Shown here: piece by piece, positions 1 through 11,322 of the stretch
How positions within the stretch are numbered: the first letter of the stretch is position 1
Layout of the letters: each line of letters starts with the position of its first letter
Assembly: GCA_003013855.2 (NCBI GenBank)
Contig: ML058337.1
Span: 5,890,001-5,954,000, forward strand
Source of the DNA: Liriodendron chinense
Lineage: Eukaryota; Streptophyta; Magnoliopsida; Magnoliales; Magnoliaceae
Direction: 5' to 3'
Length of the DNA: 64,000 nt
Notes under the pieces: generated by a model
What the model was told of the DNA's origin: nothing
Database searches by the model: none
Seen by the model: the letters and a program-made list of their open reading frames with translations, nothing else
Translations under genes and position numbers: made by a program

Positions 1-412
1 GAAAACTATGGTCATACCTTTAATGCAAGGTAACTCTTAATTTTGGCTTCTCCAATTCCTACAAACTAATTAACACCCTGATCCAAAAAATTGCATGTCT
101 TTGTATAAGGGCTAGTATTTTAAAATGAATTTCCAACATTTCGTAGCTATTGTTAAAAATCTGTGGATCTTACATCACAGATTAGCGTTTGTTTGTTTTT
201 GGGCAATCCATGTTATTGTGTTATTTCTGTGGGAGCTGATTAATTAGTATTTTATTCACCTAATGTACATGACCATCAATGGAAGGTGGTCTTTTATGTA
301 ATTTTGTTTTTTTTTTTTTTTTTGGGTCTTCCCTGAGTTCTGTTTTTCTTTTATTGTTCTTTCCTTTCTTTAGAAGGGATGTTTTAATTGTTGCCTACAT
401 GTGTCTGTGCAG
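1..412 (+). other. ARC6 intron (3' part)
   Basis: This non-coding stretch precedes the penultimate ARC6 exon. It has a T-rich run at about 305-323 and a pyrimidine-rich tract before the AG acceptor at 411-412. I see no mobile element in it. Confidence 0.7.
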
Positions 413-1526
413 ATGAGAATCCAGTAGAGGAAATGCCCAGAATGGATGCAAGGTTTGCCGAAAGTCTAGTTCGCAAATGGCAGGATATAAAATCTCAGGC
501 TCTTGGACCTGACCATTGTCTCGTGAAATTGCCAGAGGTGAGAGAATTCTAATGTGATTTGCCTCTAGTTTCTTTATTCGTAGTGAATAGTGATTGCAAG
601 CTTTCAGAGGTGATGTGAATCTTAAGATACCATATTTTTCAACTGTTTCAGCTAAGTTGCATCAATATTATCCAGGATTTTCCCAAAATGCCCTTATTTT
701 CTATTCGGCGTCATTTCAACAAGGGCATGTTTCATCATGTGGATGTCTTCAGGTTTCATTGAGGGCTAGGGCTGTACTTAGCATCTTTGTAGGATCTCTA
801 TAAGGGTCCCGTTTGGATGCACTTCCTCAAAAGGGGTTTTATGGAAAGGGGGTTTCAAGCCTGCTTTTTTCGGTTGACTCGGCAAAAACCAATCAGACTG
901 GTGTTTGCCAAGTTGGCACTTGAGCGCCTATTTTATTGAGTGGGGATGAGATGAGGGTTTGCAAAGTGCATCCAAATGCACAACATGAACTGCCATTTGG
1001 ATCAAAATGGCATTTGGGCCTCAAATGCCCCTTTGGAGGGTGCATCCAAACGGACCCTAATGATAGTAGGAAGTCAGGTTGAGTACCGTCACAGTTTCCA
1101 TACAACATAAATTTCTCTAATATATAGTCAAGGGTGTTATAGCCACTTTCGGAAGATGGAGACATCTTTAATCCAGTAATTTTCTCGCTTGAATGTTCAC
1201 TAAGCACATCCTAACCTTTGGATGCACTGGCCCAGGTTTTGGAGGGGCAGATGCTGAAGATATGGACAGACCGTGCTGCAGAAATCGCACAACATGGCTG
1301 GTTCTGGGAATATACCCTTTTGGGGTTGACCATCGACAGCGTGACGGTATCATTGGATGGCCGCTGGGCCATGGTGGAGGCAACGCTTGAGGAGGCGGCC
1401 CAATTGACAGACACTGCTCACCCAGAGCACAACGATTCCTACAGCACCACATACACAACAAGGTACGAGATGGCTTGTTCCAAGTCAGGTTGGAAGATAA
1501 CAACAGGAGCTGTCCTTAAGTCATAG
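413..1526 (+). CDS. ARC6: ARC6 chloroplast division protein, last two coding exons (5' partial)
   Basis: ARC6 is a chloroplast inner-envelope protein that anchors the stromal FtsZ ring; its C-terminal part lies in the intermembrane space and binds PDV2. Two exons are visible: 413-537 (begins two bases into a codon, after an AG at 411-412, donor GT at 538) and 1236-1526 (acceptor AG at 1234-1235, stop TAG at 1524-1526). Joined, they encode about 137 residues of the C-terminal ARC6/IMS-like domain, with runs such as RMDARFAESLVRKWQDIKS and GQMLKIWTDRAAEIAQ. The pattern fits ARC6 rather than its paralogue PARC6, from memory of both families. The N-terminal J-like domain, transmembrane segment and start lie left of the window. 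The frame is open through the splice. The intervening 698-bp intron holds a MITE. Confidence 0.93.
804..1057. mobile_element. PIF/Harbinger-type MITE in the last ARC6 intron
   Basis: The 254-bp element has terminal inverted repeats (left GGGTCCCGTTTGGATGCAC; right end is the reverse complement with one base missing) and is flanked by TAA at 801-803 and 1058-1060. A three-base TAA/TTA target duplication with G-rich ends is typical of PIF/Harbinger MITEs. It has no coding capacity. It lies well away from both splice sites of the intron. Confidence 0.8.
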
Positions 1527-1999
1527 ATTATGGTTTTCTCCCAGTCTCTCTTTCCTTTTTAACCTTTTCTCTTCTCTTTTGTATAAATACCAATTCCAAT
1601 TCTGTTCCTTGAATGGTATGCATCCTTAGCCAGTTTTGCCTGATGTTCATTGTTTCTTCTCTTTTGTTCCCTTTTGCAGTTTCATTTTATCTAGTTTTAT
1701 GGCACAACCCCTGTCCAAATTCTTTGATGAACTTTCCTTTTGGCCTTTTTTTTTCCAAAGGTTGGATGACGATCCTGCAGGATATGAGTCCTGTTTGGTT
1801 GTTGAATCCAGACTTTATCTCAATTTTATCTGTAAGGTCAGAGAAATGCTCCAGATTTCTTGTGAATATATACCCGCTTATCATTTAGATCTTAAAATTC
1901 TTGGCGGCAATGGCCAACCTGGGCTGATCAAAGTCAAAATTTTTCCAACAGTCCAGCTAACCCTCTAGCCCAAACCATTCCATGCTTTAGCCCATTGGT
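1527..1999. other. ARC6 3' flank
   Basis: This is T-rich sequence downstream of the ARC6 stop and probably contains the 3' UTR. I found no clear polyadenylation hexamer that I would commit to, and no further gene. Confidence 0.4.
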
Positions 2000-2526
2000 T
2001 AGGGGTGTAAATATGTCGGGTCTAATTGATGGGTCATTGGAGCCAACCTGATAAGAAACTGGTCTGGACCTTAAATTGGACCCACTGGGTTGGGTCTGGG
2101 TCCAAAATACTGCCCCTGTTATCAAATGGATTGGGGTCTAGAGACTCTCAGAGTTGACCTGATCGACCACGTAGAGAGACCTGATGAGATCCCACCCAAT
2201 CTTGAGCTACAGCTGACTCTTTAAATCTCTTCAATTAAGCTATTAAGTCAATTGCCAAAATATAAGAACCTTCTAAAGAAAGTATGCAGTTGGATGGTTA
2301 AGAGGGAATCTCTATTAGATAGGGAATTAGAAATTAGACCAAACCAACTTAGACCCAAACTCAATACCTGACCTGAACCTAGCTTATTTTGACTTGGACC
2401 CAACCCACACCCAACCTACATATTAACAGATAGGGGTTGGGGCCTGAAATCTATACCTGATTATTAAATGGGTTGGGTCTGTAACTCCCCTTGATCTGAC
2501 CAAACCCGACCCATTTGCACAGCTGC
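2000..2526. mobile_element. Probable hAT-type MITE
   Basis: The left end TAGGGGTGTAAAT and the right end (reverse complement CAGCTGTGCAAAT) resemble hAT terminal repeats. The interior is full of GGGTTGGGTC-like words on both strands. I could not find a convincing 8-bp target duplication, so the limits are approximate. Confidence 0.4.
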
Positions 2527-3284
2527 AGAGGCCTTGTTAGGTGCACAGGTTTGCAGTTTTGACCACTGGGGATCATGCTTTAAGTAGACCATTGTTCTTT
2601 TGCATTCCTGTTGTGGATGGAGATGGACTAGCTCCCATTTTGGCAGATCCTACTCACCAAGCATTTTATTGTTTTCAAGGCCATGGCTATATTTCTCTAT
2701 TCTTAGCTTTCTATCTATTTGTGGGATACAAGTTGAAACGTTATGGACGTTCCGAGTAGAAGATTTTTGGGCCATGGTCCATCATGGGTGGGACACAACA
2801 GGCCTGCTGAAGGCTTGCATGTGGGCAGCCTTACGTTTGCTCTAGTTCCATAATGTCATCTAGGGTACTCTAGGACCTGACCTGCTGACATCCATACATC
2901 TGAGGGACTCTCCCTGGTTGAAAAATTGAGCCGGGTCTAATACATGTTGGGCACGTTAGGTACCCGACTGTCCAGTTAATTTTGTTAATACTGTGTATTA
3001 ATCAAATGCAACTAATATTTATTATATTTAGGGATTTTTCCATATAGGTTCCTTGCCTTCAGGCTATGGACTGAAAACCGTTTACTTTAAAGCTATTTTC
3101 AAGATATCTAGCTGTTTATGCTGGATTTGACTAATGGACCATTAGAAAAAAGTATCCGTTGAGTGTGAAAATGGCATTTTTGGCCATTGTGGTGGTGACT
3201 TTTCATGGTTTTTATCCCATTCAATTGTGGGCCTCCTTTTCAATTAAAACTAGTGCCACTGCATTGTTTTGTAGGGTGAGACGC

Positions 3285-3600
3285 ATGTGCTAGTGGTGGA
3301 GACCACTATGGTGTCCGTGTGACATCTACTCCGTCCATCCATTTCAAGAGCTCATTGAAGGACCTCAGGCAAAAAAAGAAAAAAGAAAAAAAAAGCCACA
3401 TCTAAAACGTAAGTGGGCCCCATCACAGGAAACAATTGTATTGAACGCAAAACATTGAAAATATTTTTCATGTTTAGAGGCCCACCTTAGCATTGGATCC
3501 TATTTTTCAGGCTCCTGCCTTCCACCTGCTGACAAATTGGATGGATGGATGGAGTGGATGTCTCAAAGGCATCATGGGCAGACTGCACCTCAAGAAATAG
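3285..3600. repeat. Degenerate copy of the palindromic GGGCCC element
   Basis: Short words shared with the intact copy at 7221-7629 (GTGGGCCCC, CACAGGAAACA, CATCATGGGC, TCCGTCCATCCAT) appear in both orientations around a spacer. The copy is rearranged and contains an A-rich insertion near 3370-3395. It has no coding content. Confidence 0.45.
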
Positions 3601-3929
3601 TGACCTTATGAACAGGTTGGATGGCAAATAAGCATCACGGTGACCCCTAGGATGATTTCAGTGATGGGCGTGAGTATAGTGGCGTATCTATTGGGTCCAC
3701 CCATGTTTTGGCATTAGGTAGGATGGTCCACATTTCAAAAACAAAATTCCATTAAAAAAATTAATCCATTACTTCACCAACAATTTATCTCACTGCATAT
3801 TCAATCTTTCAAATGTTTTTGTTTTCCTTCGTCACTTTAATGGCCACACATTAGATGGAGAGGTGTTGGATTGTTCAGGTCTAAATGCAGTTGAATTTAG
3901 GTATTCTTGAAAAATAAAATTGAACGATT

Positions 3930-4519
3930 TCATAGGAATCCCTATGCGTGATAATGATTGAGGGTTTAGATATTACCTATGCGATTTGATTGCAGGACGC
4001 TTTTTCCTTGATTGATTTTACTGATGTCGATCTTCTAATTGAAGAGGTCTCTACTTGATCTATTATAGATGAAGGAACCGAGGGAATTGGAACCTATTTC
4101 TTTTGTAGGGGCCAAGGACAGTGTGAACCATCCACGGAGGTGGACCACACAAAATGTGTGCAGGGAAGAAACAATGGTAGGAGAATGGAGCTGGGATAAA
4201 GGCACTTTCTCTCCTCTCCTCACAATTTGATCAAATACCATGATTAAGGGTATACCATAATTAAGGGTTTAAATCTTACGTACGTGATTTGATTGCGGGA
4301 TGCTTTATCCTTGATTTGGTTTACGGACCTCGATCCTCTAATTGAAGAGGTCTCTCTCTGATCAATTATAGGTGAATAAACTTAACAAACCAACATCTAT
4401 TCCTTTTAGGGGCCAAGGATAATGTGAACCATCCACAGAGGTGGACCACACAAAACGTGTAAAGGAGAAGTGGTAGGAGGATAGAGATGGGATAGAGGCA
4501 CTTTCTCTCTCCTGTTTAC
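3930..4519. repeat. Diverged tandem duplication, unit about 285 bp
   Basis: The block at about 3930-4220 recurs at about 4240-4519. Shared stretches include GGTTTA(G/A)AT, GATTTGATTGC, TCTAATTGAAGAGGTCTCT, GGGGCCAAGGA and GGCACTTTCTCTC. The two copies differ by scattered substitutions and small indels. No open frame covers it. Confidence 0.65.
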
Positions 4520-5050
4520 AGGGTAACACCTAGGGGGTGTTTAGGCTCTCTTATTATTCTCTTACTCTTTGTAATAGAGTTCCAAGTGTATACAATGGCA
4601 TGGTGCTCCACCATCCTCTGAACTTTGGCGTATCTTATTATAGAGGAAACTTGTTAAATTGCCTCATACATGTATATACTCATGATCTAATCTTTTCAGT
4701 GTCTAAGCCATTCGCCATAGATTTAGATCTCATTCTCATAAGCTAAAATAAAACTTTAATAGTTCTGATTCCTTCTAAGTGTTGGGTTCAAAGGTAAAAT
4801 CATTTGATGAGTCCCTTATGTAATAAGATCTAAGTCCTAAATAACTCTTTTGGTAAACCTCAGTGGATAATATGTTGGATCGTGCAAAAGTTAATGAATC
4901 TTAGATTCTTAATGGATGTATCCCGCATTATTCACTTTTAATGGCCTCTAAGAAGTCTTATAAAGCAAAGCCAAAACCACCTAGTTAAAATCCAAGACCT
5001 ATATATGCTCTTAAGTATAAGGATTAATCATCTTTCGTGTAATATCATGT

Positions 5051-5200
5051 TCTTGATCACATGATCATAATCTAGGTTAATGGGCTCGTAGACTATTAAC
5101 TTGAACTCAATCCTATAAATCAAGTCTTGATCACATGATCACAGTTTAGGTTTATGGGCTCTTAAATTATTGGCTTGAACTTAATCTTCTAAATAAGTAT
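5051..5200. repeat. Tandem duplication, unit about 75 bp
   Basis: Two adjacent copies begin with CTTGATCACATGATCA and run through GGTT-ATGGGCTC and TTGAACT(C/T)AATC. The flanking 4520-5850 sequence is AT-rich and non-coding; I recognise nothing else in it. Confidence 0.65.
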
Positions 5201-5849
5201 TCAAAAGTCTATCACTAAGATCCCATAACTGTGTAGGGCAGGGGAAAAGGCATAATCGATGTCAAGTTGGTTCTAGATGATGGATATCTTTAATCCTGAT
5301 TCAAGTCATTTCCCTCACATAAGATGACCATATATCTCAAAGGCATGATGTTCGTAGATGTATCCTAAGTATTTGTGATGGTTATGGTTCATTAGAGTAC
5401 TAAAATTCATGGAACACAACTCTTCTTAGTCAATGACCATTATGTCCAATCTTAAGTTTCAAAGGACCAAAGAATTAGCTCCACACACAACTCAAATTGT
5501 TCCACGTTTAAGGCAATATTAGATAGTAGTTAAAGCATATCATGCATGTCCAAAGGACCCGTGGTCATCAAGATCAATGGCTAGGATTGGCCCTGTCACA
5601 TTCACATGGCCAGTGGATCGGGGTCGCACATTGGTTTCCAAAGCACCACTTGCAACAGTAGCATTGTCTAACAACTGTGATCATTGAGACCTAAGCCATC
5701 TATACTAGGGCCCCACATATCATCGGATGCTACTATACTAGAGCTTAGGGGGGTGAGAGGGGTAACTAAGAGAGGCAGAGAGGAGTAGAGGGAGGAGAGT
5801 CAATGGGAAAGAGAGGGACTGCAAGGGGATGTTTGTTATAAATTCACTC

Positions 5850-6930
5850 GGTTCATCAGTTTCTCCGATCATTTTAGGGCATGAGACAAAAATGAGTCAG
5901 AACCAAAACTCAAGTGGGCTATATGGCAAGAAACAATGGGGATTGAATGTCCATAGTTGAAACACTCGGAGCTCATCATGATGTTTATGAAAAATTAATT
6001 TCATTTACCAATTTCGCTAAATTTTTCTATGTTGTGAGCCAAAAAAATGAGACAGTTCCAAAACTCCAGTGGACACATAACAGAGAAACAGTGTGCATTA
6101 AATGCTCTTCATTGAAATAGTTGTGGGGCGCCCCGTGATGTCTGTGAGAATATACTCCATCCACCAGCTTTGCCACATCATTTTGGGTTCAAAATGAGGT
6201 AGATCCAAAAATCAAGTGGGCCACACAGCAGGAAACAATGGGCATTGAATATCCACCATTGAAATAGTCATGGGGCCCACTGTTATATTTTTTTGAAATC
6301 CACTACGTTCATCAATTTTGCAGGATCATTTTAGGGCGTGAGCCTGAAAATGAGGCAGATCCAAAACTCTAGTGGGCCACACACTAGGAAACAATGAAGA
6401 ATGAAGGACTACCATTGAAACACTCCACCACTCCACCTCTGTGTGTGTGTGTGTTTGTTCAAGGATGACTGAAAAAGTAGTGGGCAAGGATGACTGAAAA
6501 AGCAGTGGGCCCCACCATGATGCTTTTGAGAAATCCACCCGGTCCACCATTTTAGCCTGATCATTTTAGGGGGTGGGCCAAAAAGTGAGGCGGATCTAAA
6601 GTTCAAGCAAGCCGCGTGACGGAAAGCAGTGGGTATTGAATGTCATGCAGCCCATTGTGATGTTTTTGAAAAGTCTACCCCACCCATTCAATTTTCCAAC
6701 TCATGTTATGGGGTGGGCCCAAAAAATGAGGTAGACCCAAAACTCAAGTGGGTCACATGGACGAAATAATGGAAATTGAATGGCCACCATGATGTTTGTT
6801 GAGAAATACACCTTGTCCACTGTTTTATCCAGCACTTAAAGGTGGGCTAAAAAAAAAATCAAGCACATTTGAAAACTCCAAGTAGGCTAACAGGGCAGGA
6901 AACAGTTGGGTATTGAATGCTCTGAACTTT
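5850..6930 (+). repeat. Tandem array of single arms of the palindromic element
   Basis: Seven head-to-tail units of about 150-240 bp each follow one scheme: CATGATGTTTxTGAxAAAT, CATTTTAGGG, GAGCC-AAAATGAG, AGATCCAAAACTC-AGTGGGCCACA, GGAAACA, ATTGAATG-CCACCATTGAAA. Anchor words lie near 5865, 6010, 6170, 6320, 6556, 6690 and 6820. This is the left arm of the palindromic element at 7221-7629, repeated without the matching right arm. A short (GT)n lies near 6440-6454. Confidence 0.75.
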
Positions 6931-7220
6931 GACAAAGCTAGAACCCAAGACCCAGTTCGGATCTGGGCCCACTGTCTTCTAAATCCGAAACCTGACATGA
7001 ACCATTTCTAACCCTAAAAGCAACGGGCCCAACGCCAAATCCAAGCCAGGCAAAAATTCACAACAGTTGCATGATTAGAGTTGTCCAATCACTATGATTT
7101 TTCGTATGCAATCCATCAATGTGGTGGCCCACCAGATTAAGAGCCAACATCATTCCTTCCACATGTAAGGAAGGGACACAAGTAGAAATGTGCAGGAACA
7201 CCCACCCCTGGTTCGTTGAC

Positions 7221-7629
7221 GTTGCAAAGTTCTATGGGCCCCACCATGATGTATGTGTTATATCCACACCATCTATCCATTTTGCGAGATCATTTCAGGG
7301 AATGAGCCAAAAAATGAGGCAGATCCAAACCTCAAGTGGACCACACCATAGAAAGCAGTGGAGATTGAATGCCTACCATTAAAAACTTCTTGGGGCCACA
7401 GAAGTTTTGGATCGAGCTGATAGGTTGGATGGAAAATAAACATCATGGTGGCCCAGGAAGGTTTCAATGGTGGCCGTCGTTATCCCTGCTGCTTTCTGTG
7501 GTGTGGTCTACTTAGGTTTGGATCTACCTCATTTTTGGGCTCATGCCCTAAAATCATTGCACAAAACGAATGGACGGTGTGGATATAACACATACATCAT
7601 GGTGGGCCCACAAACTTTTGCTACGTTAT
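7221..7629. mobile_element. Near-perfect foldback (palindromic) MITE, intact copy
   Basis: The left arm from GGGCCCCACCATGATG (7238) is matched in inverse order by the right arm ending CATCATGGTGGGCCC (7609). Pairing covers almost the whole unit: CATTTTGCGxGATCATTT, AAAAATGAGGxAGATCCAAACCT and GAAAGCAG all recur inverted, and weaker pairing extends to about 7221 and 7629. A transcript would fold into a long hairpin. There is no reading frame. The same family recurs at 7695/19484, 48384, 56946 and in fragments elsewhere. Confidence 0.8.
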
Positions 7630-7694
7630 CAAGCGCATAGGCGCAGTTTGGGTGGATACCTGGATACACCGAGGTTGGTGGATTCGTAACTGTT

Positions 7695-7836
7695 GGGCCC
7701 ACTGTGATGTATGTGCCTTACTTCTACATCGTCCATCCATTTTGAAAGCTCATTTTAGGGCGTGATCCCAAAAATGAAGAAGATCCAATTCTTAGGTGGA
7801 CCATATCACAGGAAACAGTCATGATTGAATCCCCAC
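7695..7836. mobile_element. Left half of a foldback MITE split by a retrotransposon
   Basis: The arm begins GGGCCCACTGTGATGTATG and runs to CCCAC (7832-7836), where the Tat retrotransposon begins. The missing half resumes at 19231 after an identical CCCAC. Removing 7837-19230 and one CCCAC copy rejoins a normal foldback of about 400 bp. Confidence 0.85.
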
Positions 7837-8423
7837 TGTTGTTGCTTAGTTTTCAACAATGGGAGAGGTGAGATTGCCGGTTGTCCTCTAAGGTGTAGAA
7901 GGCTTCTGATCCACCTCTTGGATTTCTGCAAGAACAAACATAGGCTAAGGAGGGGTCGACAACTGACCGTTGGTCTTCCAATGCCTAAGTCAGTTAGAGC
8001 TCTTGAGATTGATAATTCCTCTCTCCAGTGAGTGAGAGTTCTCTTTTGTTTTGTATCTTTGTACGTACCTTGATGAAGAAGAGAATCATTCTTCTTATAA
8101 ACTTTAGGTTAGGGATCGCATTCCTATTAGGAAATGCATTCTTTAAGAAGGAAATCCCAGACTTCCGAGATCTTTGCTCCGTTTCGTAATTGCTTGTGGT
8201 GTTTCCGTATTGGTTGACGACTCTCCACATCTTTCTCCTACTATCTTGGCAAAAGCCTAAGATTACGGGATTTGAGATGATAAGGCTAAGGTCGTCTTGC
8301 TGATGGGGTCGTCTCGTTGATGAGGTTGGGGGCTTTATCTTCAGGTTAGGTCGGTTAGTTCCGACCCGTGCTCAGGTCGTTTCATATTACAACCTGAAGG
8401 TTAGCTCATATTTGCCCATAACA
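7837..8423 (-). repeat. 3' LTR of the Tat element
   Basis: This 587-bp LTR runs TGTTGTTGC to ATAACA on the plus strand. It matches the LTR at 18670-19230 with substitutions and a few small indels, including a stretch near 8355-8395 absent from the other copy. Confidence 0.9.
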
Positions 8424-8440
8424 GAAGCCCCCTTATTCTC
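8424..8440 (-). other. Polypurine tract of the Tat element
   Basis: On the minus strand the 17 bases just upstream of the 3' LTR contain AATAAGGGGG, a purine-rich tract in the position used to prime plus-strand DNA synthesis. Confidence 0.65.
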
Positions 8441-8640
8441 GAGTCCAGCTTGCCTGGCTCAAGAGTAACTTGCCTAAGAAGATAAGCTGACTTGGCTACT
8501 TTTAGCATTTGGTAGCTGTACCGCCATCATTTAGGCGTGCAGGAAACTGGTATTAAATGCGTCATTTGAAAAATCGAGGCGCCATTATTCTCTTGTACGG
8601 TGTGTGTGCGCCCTTAGAGTCTTAAGGAACAGGGTGCTGC

Positions 8641-8738
8641 CACGTGTAGGCGTCATGCATCAGTTTTTGTACGATCGAGTCAGAACTTACCACGTGGCGC
8701 TGCTGCATTAAATGTAAGGAAATCCTGTGAGTATAAAA
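8641..8738 (+). promoter_or_regulatory. Candidate promoter of the antisense ORF
   Basis: Two G-box cores CACGTG lie at 8641-8646 and 8691-8696, and a TATAAAA lies at 8732-8738, all outside the LTR. A start of transcription about 30 bases downstream would leave a 5' leader of about 165 bases before the ATG at 8931. The motif order and spacing are visible; promoter activity is inferred. Confidence 0.5.
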
Positions 8739-8930
8739 CTCCGGACTTAGCCAAAAAATCAGAAATTCTCATCTCTTCTGCTTTCGGACTCTCTATCTCT
8801 CTAAGCATCCGAACCTTTCTAATTTTCTTATCTTTTCTTCTCTGATCTTCTTCCTCAGGCCGGTGTACCAGCACTCTTGGTACACTTTTCTAACCTTTTG
8901 GAAATCTCATTTCCTTCTTTTTATTTCATA

Positions 8931-10816
8931 ATGTCGAAAACCTTGGACTCTGATGTCATTCCCAAGGCGAGGTTCGAAGATTCTGAGTCGGACCTACCTT
9001 CAATGGGCCCCCAGGAGATGAACCCTAGAGAGTCCTGTTCTAGGACGACAGATCCCGTAAATGAAGGGGAGTTTGAACCTCCCGAGTCGGCCGTCGGAAG
9101 TGCGACGTCTCATAAAGAACCCTATGAGTTAGATTTTGTAATCTCACAAATCACCCAAGATGAGCTGTATGTGGCTAGAGAAACATATGAAATCCCTGAT
9201 TCCGTAGAGTTTAGGGTTCTCGACCGAGACGACCTCACCCTGGGGAGGTAGTAATTTCTCTTATGCATCTAGAGGCTGGACTACGATTACCTTTACACCC
9301 TTATATGCGTGAGGTCCTCAGCCTTTTAGGTCTTTCTTTGAGCCAGTTGCAGCTTAATGCCTGGAGATGTATGGTGGGATGTTACATCTTGTGGCAAAGG
9401 GTTGAGAATAAAGAACTGACCTCGAGCGAGCTATTTTCGATGTATTGTCTCAAGTCCTTCGGAGGTCAGGGACTTTACTACTTCTCCTCGCATTCGGGCC
9501 AGGGTGGTCAAGTGGTGACCGGTCTGCCATCTTCCACCAGGACTTGGAAAAGGAAGTGGTTCTTTGCATCCGGGGATTGGGAGTCGTCATCGGACGAGCC
9601 TCGGCCTTTGGAGTACAGAGTTCGAGCTGATTTCGCTCTGCCAGGTCGGACAACACTCTGACCTACCTGCCTTGCTGACTTGTTTTTCATCTTTGGTTAC
9701 CCTGACATTTTTCATCTGTGCTTGCAGCTTCGGTGACCATCCGGGTGACCCTCTCTGTTGCTTAGGAGAGATAGATTCGAGCTGTGAGGAGTTGCTCTAT
9801 TGAGGAGAGGAACTTCCTTCACTTGATTACTGTTAATTCTGTCCGTGAGTCAAGTCGGTGGTAACCTGAAAGGTAGTAATGTTAATGTTTTTTCCCAGTT
9901 TCGTTTACTTAATTGTCTAACGCTTTTTTTCTGTATTTCACCGGGACAGGCATGCCTCTGAGGGCGGTTTCAAAGGTTCACAAGATTCCTTCTCGCGTCT
10001 TTGATCGCGGGCAGTCCTCCGCTGAGCCTTCGAAGAAGCAACAGAGGTTGCCCCAGTCCTTTGTGTGTGGATCTGGGCAGCCCGTGGATTCAAGCTCTCC
10101 GGCGAGGGTTGAACCCTTGACGACTCGGCCCCCGATTGCCAGATACTTCTGACTCTCGGACTGAGCCGGTTGCACGTCGTCCTGTAACCCGTGCCAGCTC
10201 ATCGGCCTCCCCATCACAATCTCAAGCTCCTGCCGACCCACATTGTCCCCCATTAGAATCTCGAGCTCCTGTTGAACCACATCTTTCCCCATCACAATCT
10301 CCAGCTCCTGTCGGTGGCCGGGTTGTTGAGCCCCGCGAAGATCAGGTCGACATGCCTCCGATTACGGAAAAGTTACGGACCTGGATCGACGGGATTACCG
10401 CGTACGCACATGTGAACAACAACATCCCGCAAGACCTGAACTCCTTGGCTGTCTCTGATCCTGATCAGATGGTTGGGGTTGCGATAGAAAGCAGTCTTAG
10501 GGTGAGTTGTTTTAGAGCGAATTTGGCCAAACTTTTGAAAGAAGTTTAGCTGAAATCTCTGGCGCAGATCAAGGGCCTAAAGGCTGAGTTGGAGAAGGTG
10601 AATGCAGTATCAGAAGAGCTGTACAATCACGGCTTTCAAGACTGCAGAAATCTTGTTGAAAAGTACTTTCTGAATCTCAACCTTACTCCAGTCGACGATG
10701 ATGAGGTCGAGGACGAGGTCGTTGAGGGGGGAGCTGCTCAGGCCGAGGCTCGGGTTGAGGGGACGGAAGCTGGTTCGTCGGGGGTTGCTGCCACTGATAA
10801 GGTGGCTAAGGACTGA
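8931..10816 (+). pseudogene. Antisense ORF of the Tat element, Transposase_28-like ('putative gypsy type transposon')
   Basis: This runs opposite to gag-pol. The first block (8931-9251, from MSKTLDSDV; an in-frame ATG also lies at 8877) is acidic. A one-base slip near 9240 moves the frame into 9263-9661, which contains LEAGLRLPLHPYMREVLSLL and NAWR...LW, the signature I know from plant proteins named 'putative gypsy type transposon' (PF04195). A possible intron follows (donor after CCAG near 9648, acceptor near 9950). Proline/serine-rich segments (9951-10150, 10136-10549) and a charged helical tail (10589-10816, acidic D/E run) complete it, with a stop near 10547. Tat-lineage elements are known to carry extra, often antisense, ORFs between pol and the 3' LTR. 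Its function is unknown; the copy is broken. Confidence 0.7.
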
Positions 10817-11322
10817 GAAGATTTATCATCTCCCCTTTTTTTTTGGGTCTCTTAAGGAACTTTTGTAGATACTTTTATGCCCTTTTGGGGCAATTTTTTT
10901 TGAGCCCTTCTGAAGCTTTTACCTTCATCTCTGAACAATTGAAATTTATCCAAGTGGTTGGAATAGGTCGGTTACATAACTCGTAGCTTTGTCAACCAAG
11001 TCGTTATTATGCTTTCTGATTTTTCTAACCTTAAGCTCGTGTCAAGCTCCAGACCATTGATGGCCATGCTTGTCTTATGTAGTGTGATTAATCTGATCTT
11101 ATGACCTTGTGACCGGACTCAGATTCCCTTTACTATCTTTTAATCGTGATGTAGTTTGGTGAATCTGATCTTACGACCTTATGATCGAACTCAGATTCCC
11201 TTTGCTAATGACATTCTGTGCATCAAAGTCAGTTTGTAAACATGCCTTCAAGAAAATTTGATCTTTATTTTAAGAAAGTTCCTGGTACACAAATCTTCAC
11301 CTTATTCGAGTATCCGACCTGT
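10817..11322. other. Non-coding spacer between antisense ORF and pol end
   Basis: The sequence is T-rich, with a short duplicated phrase (AATCTGATCTTA-GACCTT-TGA near 11091 and 11162). It lies between two converging reading frames of the Tat element and could hold their transcription ends. No terminator was identified. Confidence 0.4.

Noticed and set aside
5850..6930. CRISPR-like regular repeats
   Set aside because: The units are longer and more variable than CRISPR repeats, with no unique spacers, and this is a plant genome. The array derives from a transposable element arm.
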